In this document: positions 38,419 to 47,413 of the stretch, one piece after another | Numbering within the stretch: the first letter of the stretch is position 1 | Layout of the letters: each line of letters starts with the position of its first letter | Assembly (NCBI GenBank): GCA_958295805.1 | Contig: OY282373.1 | Span: 1,769,001-1,833,000, forward strand | Direction: 5' to 3' | Source: an uncultured Nitrospirales bacterium | Lineage (GTDB): Bacteria > Nitrospirota > Nitrospiria > Nitrospirales > UBA8639 | DNA length: 64,000 nt | Position numbers and translations under genes: made by a program | Notes under the pieces: model-generated | Seen by the model: the letters and a program-made list of their open reading frames with translations, nothing else | Databases searched by the model: none | What the model was told of the DNA's origin: nothing

Positions 38419-38942
38419 GCCGGGAAATGAACGTGGATGAAATTCTCAGCTGGATTCGCTCACGGGTGGGAACGGACAACCTCAGCGATACATGCAAACG
38501 GGATGGATGCCGGGTGTTCTTGGAGGACATGCCACACCCCCGAGTTGTCGTCGATGCAGACCGCGCCTTCCCGGCGCATAACATAAAAGGAAAACGATGT
38601 GACTATATTCTTTTCTTTATCGGCGCCACCGAGGATACTCTCGTTATGGTTCCGATGGAGCTCAAGAGTGGCAAAGTCCACGCTTCGGCGGCGTCCGAGC
38701 AATTGCAAGGCGGTGCGGAGTTCGCCGATCGTTTTACGCCAGATCATTCCGGCGTGAAACCCACTTGCCACCCGATACTGTTTCATGGAAAGCCTATTCA
38801 TGAAAAAGAGCGCAAAGAGCTCAATCGTGCCAAGGTGAAATTTCGGAGCCATCAATTGACCATCAAGACGGCACGTTGCGGTCAACGCAGGAATCTGGCC
38901 CACGTTCTAAAGTTATCAACCACCTCAACGATGAGGTCATGA
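38415..38942 (+). CDS. Putative PD-(D/E)xK nuclease partner of the ATPase
   Basis: The 175-residue protein contains RCDYILFF (Asp63) and, 19 residues later, VPMELKSGKVHASAASEQLQ, which supplies Glu82-x-Lys84 of a PD-(D/E)xK-type active site plus a following Gln. A catalytic role is inferred from this pattern and from coupling to the ATPase gene. The final 10 residues (KLSTTSTMRS) are an out-of-frame reading of the third mod-end repeat, so the natural C-terminus was replaced at that junction. The core seems complete. Confidence 0.6.
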   Translation: MSREMNVDEILSWIRSRVGTDNLSDTCKRDGCRVFLEDMPHPRVVVDADRAFPAHNIKGKRCDYILFFIGATEDTLVMVPMELKSGKVHASAASEQLQGGAEFADRFTPDHSGVKPTCHPILFHGKPIHEKERKELNRAKVKFRSHQLTIKTARCGQRRNLAHVLKLSTTSTMRS

Positions 38943-38959
38943 ACGTGTTTCGGGTGTAA
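38909..38959. repeat. mod 3'-end repeat R3
   Basis: These 51 bp match the end of mod (32828-32878) at 45 positions. The encoded tail is conserved (KVINHLNDEVMNVFRV plus stop) although no gene reads into it. It closes the ATPase/nuclease module and lies 106 bp before the tRNA gene. Confidence 0.9.
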
Positions 38960-39065
38960 TTCACGAAACATGGAGTGTGACACGTGACCGACCCTGGCGT
39001 GGAAACCGTCACATTGTCGAAGGATCATGCTTTGTGGTATAGAGTGAAGAATCACTCTTCGCCAT

Positions 39066-39141
39066 GGCGGTGTAGCTCAGGTGGTAGAGCAGCGGACTCA
39101 TAAGCCGCGGGCCGGGGGTTCGAGACCCTCCACCGCCACCA
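39066..39141 (+). tRNA. tRNA with CAT anticodon (Met, or Ile2)
   Basis: The sequence folds as a cloverleaf: acceptor GGCGGTG/CACCGCC, D arm GCTC...GAGC, anticodon loop CTCATAA and T loop TTCGAGA, with discriminator A and an encoded CCA. The anticodon is CAT. The first pair G-C excludes the usual bacterial initiator, so it is elongator Met or the Ile2 type. It marks the right end of the defence island. Confidence 0.93.
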
Positions 39142-39208
39142 GTTTTCCTACCCCCTGTCATTCTGAGCTTGCCCTGAGCCTCGAAGAGCGAAGCGAAGAA
39201 TCTCTGTC

Positions 39209-39228
39209 GTTCGAAACCCTCCACAGCC
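39209..39228 (+). repeat. Imperfect copy of the tRNA 3' end (att-like)
   Basis: The 20 bp GTTCGAAACCCTCCACAGCC match the T-loop to acceptor part of the tRNA (39118-39137) at 18 positions. Such partial tRNA copies arise when an element integrates at a tRNA 3' end. The segment between holds the dispersed GTCATTCTGAGC motif. Confidence 0.5.
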
Positions 39229-39231
39229 TTT

Positions 39232-40686
39232 CTACCCCTCACCAATTGATTCAGCAAAATACGTCTCCAGGAGGGCGCGTCGCGCTTGATCCATGATGAC
39301 GATTTGCCGTTGATCGAACGTGTTGGCCCAATACAGGTAATGGAAATTCCCGTCGCAGTACCCGTATTCAACGTGACGTTGTCTCCCGTCTGCCTCCTCG
39401 TCCGTCTTCTGCCGTAACACTATCCGGTCCGGAAGCTGTCGCCACACTTGCTGAGCACCGGGAGCATGATTTTCGTAGAGAGGGGTTTGGTCAGGTGGAT
39501 CACTCTCCGGTTCCGTCCAGACCCGCTTCAGTCGGCGTTCAAGAGGCTCTTCGGGTTGCCCCTGCTGCACCGCGTGCTGCACCATTTCCACCATGAGGGA
39601 TTGGAATTCTCGTAACCCGACGATCAGCCCAGAAAATATCCCAGGAACAACAAGACGCACATAGGCCAAGCCCCCGGCCATTCGACCTGTTTCGTCATAC
39701 CCGCCTTGTTTTCTCACCTGCTCAGATACGGCTTCCGACCGGACTTCGGATTTCGGCAACATGGCATACACGACGTCCGCTGGGTGTCCCTGACAATAAT
39801 AGAGGTCTTGTCGAGGATCATGTTTTATCGTTTCATCCAACGCCACGGCAGAAGCCGTCGAATCTTTTTTCATCACGTATAACGGCCCCTCCTCCACCGT
39901 TTCTCCCAGTTCCGAATAGATCAAGAGCCGTGGGTCTTCAACGGCACCGAAGCCGCGTGCGCCAAGGGCTCGTTGAAACAACAGTCGTCGGCCTAAATGG
40001 AATGCTTTTTCAAAAAGTACGAGTCGGCCGGAGCGAGCAAGCCCTTGAGAGAGACAATCGAGACGCGGCCCGATACCCGTCCGCGTTTCCAGGCTGCGTT
40101 GTTGCCGGTCGTCGTGGTCGCGTTCAAAGGTGGACCAGTGCCGGCTTGGAAGCCCAGGGTCGGATTCGGACTGAAAAAGGGTTTGCGTTGAGACGATGGT
40201 TTCGAAACCTCCGGGAATCGCTTGTTGGGGAATTTCGCAAGGTTCAAAGCTTACGTTGGGGAGGTGCAACGAGTGGGCAACCTGCCGTGCCGCTTCAATT
40301 GATTTGAGAGATCGATCAACGCCGAGAAACGTGATATCCGGAAAACAGGCGGCGTACCAGGTTGTGAGAATGCCGACTCCACACCCCACGTCCATAACCC
40401 GATGCGCCCCTTCCAGACACTTCGCAATCGCGGGGCCGAGGGTCTGATAATACCCGTATCGCTGGCTGTAGACTATTGGAAGAATGTCAGGAGAGGCCAC
40501 CAGGTCATAAAAGTCTCGATCTGCACGTGCATCGCTTTCGTCGCTCCGTCTTTGGGCCGCTTGCTGAAGGCCAAGAAGGTGATGGCCCGACAACGTTTGC
40601 CGTTGCCAGACGTCATAAGCCTCTTCCTCGTCAAACGGACGAAGACCCCATTGTGCCAGATGTTGCTCAATTGACCATTTCGGCAT
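39232..40686 (-). CDS. Class I SAM-dependent methyltransferase, substrate unknown
   Basis: The 484-residue protein has the SAM-binding motif RVMDVGCGVGILTTWYA (about residue 95), the acidic motif II LGVDRSLKS, and a following ETIVSTQTLFQ step. The C-terminal 200 residues form a separate region of unknown fold. Methyltransferases of this size with a long C-terminal part act on varied small molecules, so no substrate can be named. It reads toward the tRNA and stands alone. Confidence 0.7.
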   Translation of the reverse strand: MPKWSIEQHLAQWGLRPFDEEEAYDVWQRQTLSGHHLLGLQQAAQRRSDESDARADRDFYDLVASPDILPIVYSQRYGYYQTLGPAIAKCLEGAHRVMDVGCGVGILTTWYAACFPDITFLGVDRSLKSIEAARQVAHSLHLPNVSFEPCEIPQQAIPGGFETIVSTQTLFQSESDPGLPSRHWSTFERDHDDRQQRSLETRTGIGPRLDCLSQGLARSGRLVLFEKAFHLGRRLLFQRALGARGFGAVEDPRLLIYSELGETVEEGPLYVMKKDSTASAVALDETIKHDPRQDLYYCQGHPADVVYAMLPKSEVRSEAVSEQVRKQGGYDETGRMAGGLAYVRLVVPGIFSGLIVGLREFQSLMVEMVQHAVQQGQPEEPLERRLKRVWTEPESDPPDQTPLYENHAPGAQQVWRQLPDRIVLRQKTDEEADGRQRHVEYGYCDGNFHYLYWANTFDQRQIVIMDQARRALLETYFAESIGEG

Positions 40687-40759
40687 ACGAGAAAAACCGG
40701 AGGCCGACGACCTTTAGGCAGGAAACGAAAATCGAGAACACGCGCAGACGGACTTGGCG

Positions 40760-42115
40760 TTAAAATTTCGCCGACAGCATCATGGCGTCCTGATACGCTT
40801 GGGGCACGGGATGAGGCTGCCGCAGTTGACCTGTTCCGAATCCAACGTATTTCTCAGTTGTCAAGGATTGAAGGGTCAATGGCCCTCGCACGTGAAAACG
40901 AGAGGTATTCATGCCCATTTCTTCGCCTAAATCCATTTGCGTTCCGGAGTGCAAGCGGGTCGAGGCATTCACCAGCACCGCACCGGAATCGACTTCCCGG
41001 ACAAATCGCATGGCCGTGTCGTAATTTCGCGTCACGATCGTATCGGTGTGCCCTGGGCCGAATGCCGCGATATGGGCAACGCCTTCATCAAAATCTGTGA
41101 CAACTTTGATGCCGAACTTCAACGATTGACTTTTCCGTTCCCAGTCGTCATCGGTAGCCGGACGAATCCCTTTATGACCGGTCATTTCCATGATTCCCAT
41201 CATTGAAATCGTTTTGGGACAGCCCAGAAGATCGAGATTGAATTCGCTGAGCAGCCGACGAAGAAGCCCCGGAAGCAACTGTCGTGCGATGGCCTGATGC
41301 ACCAACAGCGTGTCCGCTGCGTTGGTGGCAAGAGGGTCCTGAATTTTTGAATTCACGATGACCCCCTGAGCCAACGGCACGTCCGCCTCTTTATCAACGT
41401 ACACGTGACACAAGCCGCCGTCATATCCCAAGACGGGAACACGGGACTGCTCCATCACCGCTTTTCGCAAGCTGGCTTTTCCTCTTGGCACAACCCCGTG
41501 AACCAGATGTCGCAATCGGGTCAGTTCAAGGACTCCTTCCGGCTCAGGTCGGTCCACGAACGTAATCGCCCCTTTCGGTACGCCGTGGCGTTGAGCCGTC
41601 TCATTCAACACGTTCACCACGACGGAATTTGTCCGAAACCATTCCTTTCCACCTCGAAGGAGACACACGTTTCCCGATTTGAGGCACATCGCAATCGATT
41701 CAGCCGTTACCGACGGCCCGAATTCAGAAATGACGGCAATGACCCCTACCGGCACGCGAACCCGATGCACGTCAAGGCCGTCCTGCGTCAACCATCCCTG
41801 AGTCACCTCCCCGACGGGATCAGATTCCTCGGCAATTCCACGAATCGAATCGACGAGAGCGAGCACGTCCTGGTCCGTCAGGAATATCTGATCGCGCGCT
41901 TTCCGATAATCTTCCGTGGACCCTTCCTTGGGAATAGCATCAAGGTCTTCTTTATTGGCTCTTACCACGTCCTCAACGCTGGCTTCTAATTGCTCCGCCA
42001 TCGCTCTGAGGGCTTGAGTGCGGTCAGTGCCGGGCATCACGGATAAAGGACGGGCTGCGGCATTGGCTTGTTTGGCAAGATTTTGAACGTAGAGTTTTAT
42101 CGGAATTTCGACCAT
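40760..42115 (-). CDS. proA: Glutamate-5-semialdehyde dehydrogenase (gamma-glutamyl phosphate reductase)
   Basis: The 451-residue protein matches ProA along its length: PLSVMPGTDRTQALRAMAE, RVPVGVIAVISEFGPSVTAE, then the catalytic Cys in YDGGLCHVYVD, and the C-terminal EEMGMNTSRFHVRGPLTL. ProA reduces gamma-glutamyl phosphate with NADPH in proline synthesis. proC is in the same window at 53452. It is slightly longer than the usual 415-420 residues. It diverges from the rpsB operon. Confidence 0.92.
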   Translation of the reverse strand: MVEIPIKLYVQNLAKQANAAARPLSVMPGTDRTQALRAMAEQLEASVEDVVRANKEDLDAIPKEGSTEDYRKARDQIFLTDQDVLALVDSIRGIAEESDPVGEVTQGWLTQDGLDVHRVRVPVGVIAVISEFGPSVTAESIAMCLKSGNVCLLRGGKEWFRTNSVVVNVLNETAQRHGVPKGAITFVDRPEPEGVLELTRLRHLVHGVVPRGKASLRKAVMEQSRVPVLGYDGGLCHVYVDKEADVPLAQGVIVNSKIQDPLATNAADTLLVHQAIARQLLPGLLRRLLSEFNLDLLGCPKTISMMGIMEMTGHKGIRPATDDDWERKSQSLKFGIKVVTDFDEGVAHIAAFGPGHTDTIVTRNYDTAMRFVREVDSGAVLVNASTRLHSGTQMDLGEEMGMNTSRFHVRGPLTLQSLTTEKYVGFGTGQLRQPHPVPQAYQDAMMLSAKF

Positions 42116-42431
42116 GTTCTGTCCCTCATGTCGGAAAGGCGTGAATAATGTATGGGGATGAGGACTTTACCTGCTTCAAAACGCGCTCGTCAAAACACAT
42201 TCGTCCCTCTCCCCCGGCGGACGGGTCAGTCGTTCCTCTTCCAGCTTTCCGCGTGCCAACGGCAGTGGACTTCTCCGTCACCTTGCAATAAAAATAGGGA
42301 CTATGCTAGATTTTGCCGTTTTACGGCGTGCATCTTCTATCTAGAGAGACTTTGGGTGGAATCGTTCAGCGACGAACGTTCGTTCAGAGAACGTCATATT
42401 TTCATCACTTGAAGAGAGGTGGAGATCCAGT
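42116..42431 (+). promoter_or_regulatory. Divergent intergenic region with probable rpsB promoter and leader
   Basis: This 316-bp region separates proA from rpsB. TTGCAA at 42283-42288 is followed after 18 bp by TAGATT, a plausible promoter that would give a leader of about 110 nt before rpsB. In the leader, GAACGTTCGTTC and GAACGTC allow local pairing, and S2 leaders are often autoregulatory. I do not recognise a specific S2 motif. Confidence 0.4.
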
Positions 42432-43223
42432 ATGGCATTCATTAAAGAGATGTTAGAGGCAGGCGTGCATTTTGGACATCAGACCAATCGATGGAATCCG
42501 AAAATGAAACCCTATATTTTCGGCGAACGAAACGGCATCTATATTATCGACTTACAATACACCGCCAAACTTTTTCGTGAGGCGTATCGATTCGTCCGGG
42601 ACACCGTTGCCGCCGGAGAATCGGTTCTCTTCGTGGGTACCAAGCGTCAAGCCGTCGAGATTGTTGAAGAAGAGGCCAAGCGGTGCGACATGTATTACGT
42701 GACTCAACGCTGGCTGGGCGGCATGCTGACCAATTTTCAAACCATCCGAAAAAGCATCGGCCAACTTAAAAAATTGGAAGCCGCCCAAACCGACGGCACC
42801 CATGAACGCCTTAAGAAAAAAGAAGTGCTGCTCATGGAAAAGGAACGGGGCAAGCTGGAGAAATATTTGAACGGCATCAAGGAAATGGACGGCTTGCCCG
42901 GCTGCATCTACGTCCTCGATACTCGCATTCAACACATCACCATCAGAGAAGCCAATCGTTTAGGCATCCCGGTCGTGGCCATTGTCGATACCAATTGTGA
43001 CCCCGAGGGGATCGATTATCCCATCCCGGGAAATGACGATGCCATCCGGTCCTTGAAACTCTTTACGACTCAGATTGCCAACGCTTGTCTGGAAGGTCAG
43101 GACCTTCGAGCCAAACAAGAGGCCGCGAGTACAACCGCCAACGAAGAAGACGGCATTATGGCGGAGATGATCTCCGCCCGTTCAACCGAACATAAGGTGG
43201 AAAGCATCCAAACTCCTTCCTGA
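42432..43223 (+). CDS. rpsB: 30S ribosomal protein S2
   Basis: The 263-residue protein opens with [20 protein letters not shown] and contains [34 protein letters not shown] and [20 protein letters not shown], all hallmarks of S2. It binds the small subunit near S1. The C-terminal 30 residues are a variable tail. It is first in the operon rpsB-tsf-pyrH-frr-alr, the common bacterial order. Confidence 0.97.
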   Translation: MAFIKEMLEAGVHFGHQTNRWNPKMKPYIFGERNGIYIIDLQYTAKLFREAYRFVRDTVAAGESVLFVGTKRQAVEIVEEEAKRCDMYYVTQRWLGGMLTNFQTIRKSIGQLKKLEAAQTDGTHERLKKKEVLLMEKERGKLEKYLNGIKEMDGLPGCIYVLDTRIQHITIREANRLGIPVVAIVDTNCDPEGIDYPIPGNDDAIRSLKLFTTQIANACLEGQDLRAKQEAASTTANEEDGIMAEMISARSTEHKVESIQTPS

Positions 43224-43281
43224 ACATTCCATCAGTTGCTTTTTTTGCCACCTCACCCAACAAAAGAAAGAGGAACGCACG

Positions 43282-43878
43282 ATGTCCAGCATGAGTGCCT
43301 TGGTGAAAGAACTCCGCGGCAAAACGGGGTCGGGAATTCTTGATTGTCGGAACGCGTTGCAAGAGACCAATTCGGATATGGAGAAAGCCATTGACCTCCT
43401 TCGTCAACGCGGTCTGGCCGCCGCCCAAAAGAAAGCCGGGCGAGAAACCAAAGAAGGCGTCGTCTCATCCTATATTCACGCCGGGAGCAAAATCGGGGTC
43501 CTGGTCGAAATCAATTGCGAAACCGACTTTGTTGCGCGCAATGAAGAATTTCAGGAATTCGTCAAAGACGTTGCCCTTCAGATTGCCGCGGCCAATCCCG
43601 CCTACGTCAACCGTGAGGAAGTCCCCGTTGAGCAGGTTGAGCGGGAAAAGGCCATTTATCTGGCCCAAGCCAAAGAACTGGGCAAACCCGAAGCGGCCAT
43701 TGATAAAATCGTTCATGGAAAGCTGGAAAAATTTTACCAGGAACATTGTCTTCTTGAGCAAAGTTTCATCAAAGATCCCAATAGAACGATCATTGACATC
43801 CTGACTCAAAAAATTGCCAAACTTGGAGAAAACGTCACCATTGCTCGATTTACCCGATACCAATTAGGCCAGGAATGA
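43282..43878 (+). CDS. tsf: Elongation factor Ts (short form)
   Basis: The 198-residue protein carries the UBA-like start [20 protein letters not shown] and the EF-Ts signatures [19 protein letters not shown] and [19 protein letters not shown]. It exchanges GDP for GTP on EF-Tu. At under 200 residues it belongs to the short type, lacking most of the second core subdomain of the 280-residue enterobacterial form. Its stop overlaps the pyrH start by 4 bp. Confidence 0.95.
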   Translation: MSSMSALVKELRGKTGSGILDCRNALQETNSDMEKAIDLLRQRGLAAAQKKAGRETKEGVVSSYIHAGSKIGVLVEINCETDFVARNEEFQEFVKDVALQIAAANPAYVNREEVPVEQVEREKAIYLAQAKELGKPEAAIDKIVHGKLEKFYQEHCLLEQSFIKDPNRTIIDILTQKIAKLGENVTIARFTRYQLGQE

Positions 43879-44606
43879 CGCCCGTTCAGTACCGCCGCAT
43901 TCTCCTCAAAATCAGTGGAGAAATGCTCGCGGGAAACCAAAGCTACGGTATCAACGCGGACGTGCTGACGACGCTCGCCGAGGAAATTCGTGAAGTCGTA
44001 CACCTGGACGTCGAGGTGGCGTTGGTCATCGGCGGCGGGAACATTTTTCGAGGGATGGCGGCAACCGATTCCGGGATGGAACGAGCCTCGGCTGACTACA
44101 TGGGCATGCTCGCCACCATGCTCAACGCCCTCGCTCTCCAAAACGTCCTGGAAAAAACCGGCATTTCCACGCGAGTCTTATCGGCCATCGAAATGCGGGA
44201 ACTCGTCGAAAGCTACATCCGCCGGCGAGCCATTCGTCACCTGGAAAAAAAGCGCGTGGTGATTTTTGCAGCCGGTACGGGAAACCCTTATTTCACCACG
44301 GACACGGCCGCAGCCTTACGCGCCATGGAAATTAAAGCCGACGTCATCCTGAAAGGCACCAAGGTGAACGGCATTTATGATGCAGACCCGGTCGGCAATC
44401 CTTCGGCCACCATGTACGAGAAACTTTCTTTCCTCTCCGTGCTGAACAAAAGCTTGAAGGTCATGGATGCCACGGCCATTACGCTCTGCATGGACAACAG
44501 TCTTCCCTTGATCGTGTTTAATCTTACCGAGCCCGGCAATTTGAAACGCGTGGTCCTCGGGGAAAAAATGGGGACCCTCGTCACGCACGACGCGGCACTG
44601 AATTAA
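43875..44606 (+). CDS. pyrH: Uridylate kinase (UMP kinase)
   Basis: The 243-residue protein has the amino-acid-kinase fold signatures of bacterial UMP kinase: [43 protein letters not shown] and [18 protein letters not shown]. It phosphorylates UMP to UDP and is often feedback-controlled by UTP. The ATG overlaps the tsf stop. Confidence 0.97.
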   Translation: MTPVQYRRILLKISGEMLAGNQSYGINADVLTTLAEEIREVVHLDVEVALVIGGGNIFRGMAATDSGMERASADYMGMLATMLNALALQNVLEKTGISTRVLSAIEMRELVESYIRRRAIRHLEKKRVVIFAAGTGNPYFTTDTAAALRAMEIKADVILKGTKVNGIYDADPVGNPSATMYEKLSFLSVLNKSLKVMDATAITLCMDNSLPLIVFNLTEPGNLKRVVLGEKMGTLVTHDAALN

Positions 44607-44623
44607 CCAAAGGGTCACAACGC

Positions 44624-45184
44624 ATGTCGGATCAACCCATCATTGACAAAATGACGAAAAAAATGGAAGTCGCCGTTGAGCACCTCAAAAAGGAACTCGT
44701 CGGACTCAGAAGCAGCCGACCGTCTTTGTCGCTCTTCGATCATATTCAAGTCGATTACTATGGGACCCCAACTCCGTTGAAACAAGTGGGCACCCTCTCC
44801 ATGCCCGACAGTCGTTTAATCACGATTCAGCCGTGGGATCCTTCAAGCATGAAAGACATTGAAAAGGCCATTCTTTCCTCGGACCTGGGTTTCAATCCTT
44901 CCAACGACGGGAAGTTGATCCGGATTCCGATTCCTCCTCTGAGCGAGGAACGTCGAAAAGAAATCGTCAAGGTGTGTCGAAAATATGGGGAAGAGACGAA
45001 AATCCACGTTCGCGGCATTCGTCGAGAGGGGAATGATGACCTCAAGCGCCTGCAAAAAGATTCAACGATTACCGAGGATGACCTACGAAGAGGCGAGGCC
45101 GAGATTCAAAAAGTTACGGACAGCGAGATTAAAAAAGTCGAAGAACTGATAAAGAAGAAAGAAGGTGAAATTTTAGAGATTTAA
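44624..45184 (+). CDS. frr: Ribosome recycling factor
   Basis: The 186-residue protein is RRF from end to end: KKELVGLRSSRPSLSLFDHI, LITIQPWDPSSMKDIEKAI, SDLGFNPSNDGKLIRIPIPP and RKEIVKVCRKYGEETKIHVR. With EF-G it splits post-termination ribosomes. The gap to pyrH is only 17 bp. Confidence 0.97.
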   Translation: MSDQPIIDKMTKKMEVAVEHLKKELVGLRSSRPSLSLFDHIQVDYYGTPTPLKQVGTLSMPDSRLITIQPWDPSSMKDIEKAILSSDLGFNPSNDGKLIRIPIPPLSEERRKEIVKVCRKYGEETKIHVRGIRREGNDDLKRLQKDSTITEDDLRRGEAEIQKVTDSEIKKVEELIKKKEGEILEI

Positions 45185-45194
45185 CGTCCCGCCC

Positions 45195-46388
45195 GTGTCT
45201 CACCCAACTTCTGCAACTCCCTTGACCACTCCTTCGTCCCTTTCACCAACCGTTGCCACCATCCGTCTTGCTTCCGTTGCCCATAATCTTCGAGAACTGC
45301 GCCGCATTCTCCCACCGTCCACCAAAATTTTGGCCGTGGTCAAGGCCGACGGCTATGGCCACGGCTGCCGGATCATGGCCGACACCTTATCCAAGCTTGG
45401 CATTCAACAATTCGGGGTTGCCTCAGTGCAAGAAGGCATTGTTCTACGGGAAGCCGGCATTCTCGGACAGATTCTGGTGATGGGTGGCATTTTCCCTTGG
45501 CAACTCAAAGATCTCATTGCGTTTAATCTGATTCCGACTCTTTCGAGCGACGCCGTCGCTCATGCGCTGAGCCAAATCGTTCCTCACGACCGCCGCCCTT
45601 ACCCCATCCATCTGGAAGTCGATACAGGAATGAGACGATTAGGCTTCACCGTCGAAGAGGCGTTGGCACTCTTGCAGTCTCCAATGATGACGCATACGCT
45701 TTCCTGCCGGGGACTCATGACCCATCTCGCGGACGCCGATAACCCGGACCCTGCCTTTACCCTTGACCAACTGAGCCATTTAGAAACAGCCGTGCTGAGA
45801 CTGCGGTCAGCCAACGTCCCGATTCCCTGCGTCCACGCCGCCAATACAGCGGGGATACTCTGGCACCCTCAAGCGTGCTTGGACATGGTCCGCCCCGGAC
45901 TGATGTTATACGGATACGCCCCCGTGCCAAAGAGAGAAGCCCCCATTGCTCTTCAACCGGTCATGACCCTGACGACCAAAGTGGTCCACGTCAAAACGGT
46001 GGAAAAAGGAGAACCCGTGAGTTACGGCGGGATCCATCGAACCAGAAGACGATCGCGGTTGGCCGTGGTCCCCATCGGCTATGCCCATGGATACGCGCGT
46101 CAGCTCTCCAACAAAGGAGAGGTCATCATTCATGACCAACGCTGTCCAATCGTCGGACGAATCTGCATGGACATGACGATCATTGACGTCACGGATGCCT
46201 CCATGGTCAAACCGGGAGACGACGTGATTGTGATGGGCAAATCAGAGAAGCAGGAGATCACCGCCTACGACCTTGCAACGTGGCAGGAATCAATTCCCTA
46301 TGAAGTCTTATGCAATCTGGGTCCACACGTGCACCGCGTGTATGAACCACTGGCGAACACGTGTGATGAGGCGGGAGAACCCGGTTGA
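45195..46388 (+). CDS. alr: Alanine racemase
   Basis: The 397-residue protein (GTG start at 45195) contains the PLP-lysine motif AVVKADGYGHGC. It also contains GYAHGYARQLSNKG, where the second catalytic Tyr is expected, and VGRICMDMTIIDVTD, all typical of alanine racemase. It supplies D-alanine for peptidoglycan. The N-terminal 20 residues are unlike the family, so a later start is possible. It ends 2 bp before the convergent gene at 46390. It is the last gene of the operon starting with rpsB. Confidence 0.92.
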   Translation: MSHPTSATPLTTPSSLSPTVATIRLASVAHNLRELRRILPPSTKILAVVKADGYGHGCRIMADTLSKLGIQQFGVASVQEGIVLREAGILGQILVMGGIFPWQLKDLIAFNLIPTLSSDAVAHALSQIVPHDRRPYPIHLEVDTGMRRLGFTVEEALALLQSPMMTHTLSCRGLMTHLADADNPDPAFTLDQLSHLETAVLRLRSANVPIPCVHAANTAGILWHPQACLDMVRPGLMLYGYAPVPKREAPIALQPVMTLTTKVVHVKTVEKGEPVSYGGIHRTRRRSRLAVVPIGYAHGYARQLSNKGEVIIHDQRCPIVGRICMDMTIIDVTDASMVKPGDDVIVMGKSEKQEITAYDLATWQESIPYEVLCNLGPHVHRVYEPLANTCDEAGEPG

Positions 46389-46389
46389 T

Positions 46390-46698
46390 TCAGGTTTTCA
46401 ATGGCTTCTTCAGTCGTTTTTCCACACTGGCGATTTTTCCGCGTAACCGTCCCTCGTGCCCTTTTCGATAATCAACTTTAATCGTGCAGGAGATGCGGTT
46501 ACAATCTTTCTTCATTCGCTCATAACATTGCCGCACCACGTGAAACACCTCATCCCACTCTCCTTCGAGCACGGTCCCCATGGGATTCAGACGATACTCC
46601 ACGCCGCTCTGGTCAATAATTTCCAAAGATCGGGACACGTAAGTGCTCACGCTTTCGCCCTTCCCCAACGGGGACATGCTGAATTCTAATAAGACCAT
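46390..46698 (-). CDS. MTH1187/YkoF-type thiamine-binding family protein (DUF77)
   Basis: The 102-residue protein has the family pattern LLEFSMSPLGKGESVSTYVS, then YRLNPMGTVLEGEWDEVFHV. It is a small ferredoxin-like fold that forms oligomers and in some members binds thiamine or hydroxymethylpyrimidine. The ligand here is unknown. It is convergent with alr. Confidence 0.85.
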   Translation of the reverse strand: MVLLEFSMSPLGKGESVSTYVSRSLEIIDQSGVEYRLNPMGTVLEGEWDEVFHVVRQCYERMKKDCNRISCTIKVDYRKGHEGRLRGKIASVEKRLKKPLKT

Positions 46699-46783
46699 CG
46701 CCCGCCATCCCTTCCCTGTAGCCGCGCCGTCTTACGACGCCTTCCCTGACCGCCTGAGACGATCCCGTTTCAGAAACGGAACG

Positions 46784-47413
46784 TTATGAAGCCGAATCCT
46801 CTTTGTGGGCGGTCCATGCTTGAGGATATTCAAGGGTTCCCTTCAAGTGGAAACCCTCCACCGCCGCGTTCAAGCGTTCCCGCCGTTTGACCATATCAGG
46901 TTCATCGGCCTGGACGTTTTCACGCAACGTGCCCAACCACTCTAAAAAATTTTCGAATTCATCATCAAAAATCTCTTCACAATTCTGCCTCAGAGTACGC
47001 GCCAGCGTTGGGGATGCGCCGCCGGTACTGATTGCCATACGAAGGGCTCCTCGCTGAACCACGGCCGGCATCATGAAATTGGACAACTCCGGCTGATCGA
47101 TCGACCACACCAGAAACCCTTCTGCCTCTGAGGCGTCACGTAACGATCTCGCAAGATCCGCATCTTGAGCCAAGGTATTGATAATCAGAAACGCGCCTTG
47201 CGTATCAGTCGCCCGAAACCGTCGCCCTCGGTGAAGAACCTTCCCCGCGGCCGTCAGCTTCCGAAGCGGCGCGTTCAGGGTTGGATTCACCACCACCACT
47301 TTCGCTCCAACGTCCAACAACAAAGCCGTCTTGTGAGCGGCTTCATCTTCCCCGCCGATGACCACGCCCAACCGGCCCTGCAAATTTAGAGAAATTTGAA
47401 AGCCGGGATTCAT
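46784..47413 (-). CDS. Precorrin-2 dehydrogenase / sirohydrochlorin ferrochelatase-like (CysG N-domain, Met8p family)
   Basis: The 209-residue protein starts FQISLNLQGRLGVVIGGEDE with the NAD-binding glycine step, followed by AAHKTALLLDVGAKVVVVNP. It then has the family block LSNFMMPAVVQRGALRMAIS and TGGASPTLARTLRQ. These enzymes oxidise precorrin-2 in sirohaem synthesis. Its start overlaps the stop of the HNH gene by 4 bp. Confidence 0.88.
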   Translation of the reverse strand: MNPGFQISLNLQGRLGVVIGGEDEAAHKTALLLDVGAKVVVVNPTLNAPLRKLTAAGKVLHRGRRFRATDTQGAFLIINTLAQDADLARSLRDASEAEGFLVWSIDQPELSNFMMPAVVQRGALRMAISTGGASPTLARTLRQNCEEIFDDEFENFLEWLGTLRENVQADEPDMVKRRERLNAAVEGFHLKGTLEYPQAWTAHKEDSAS

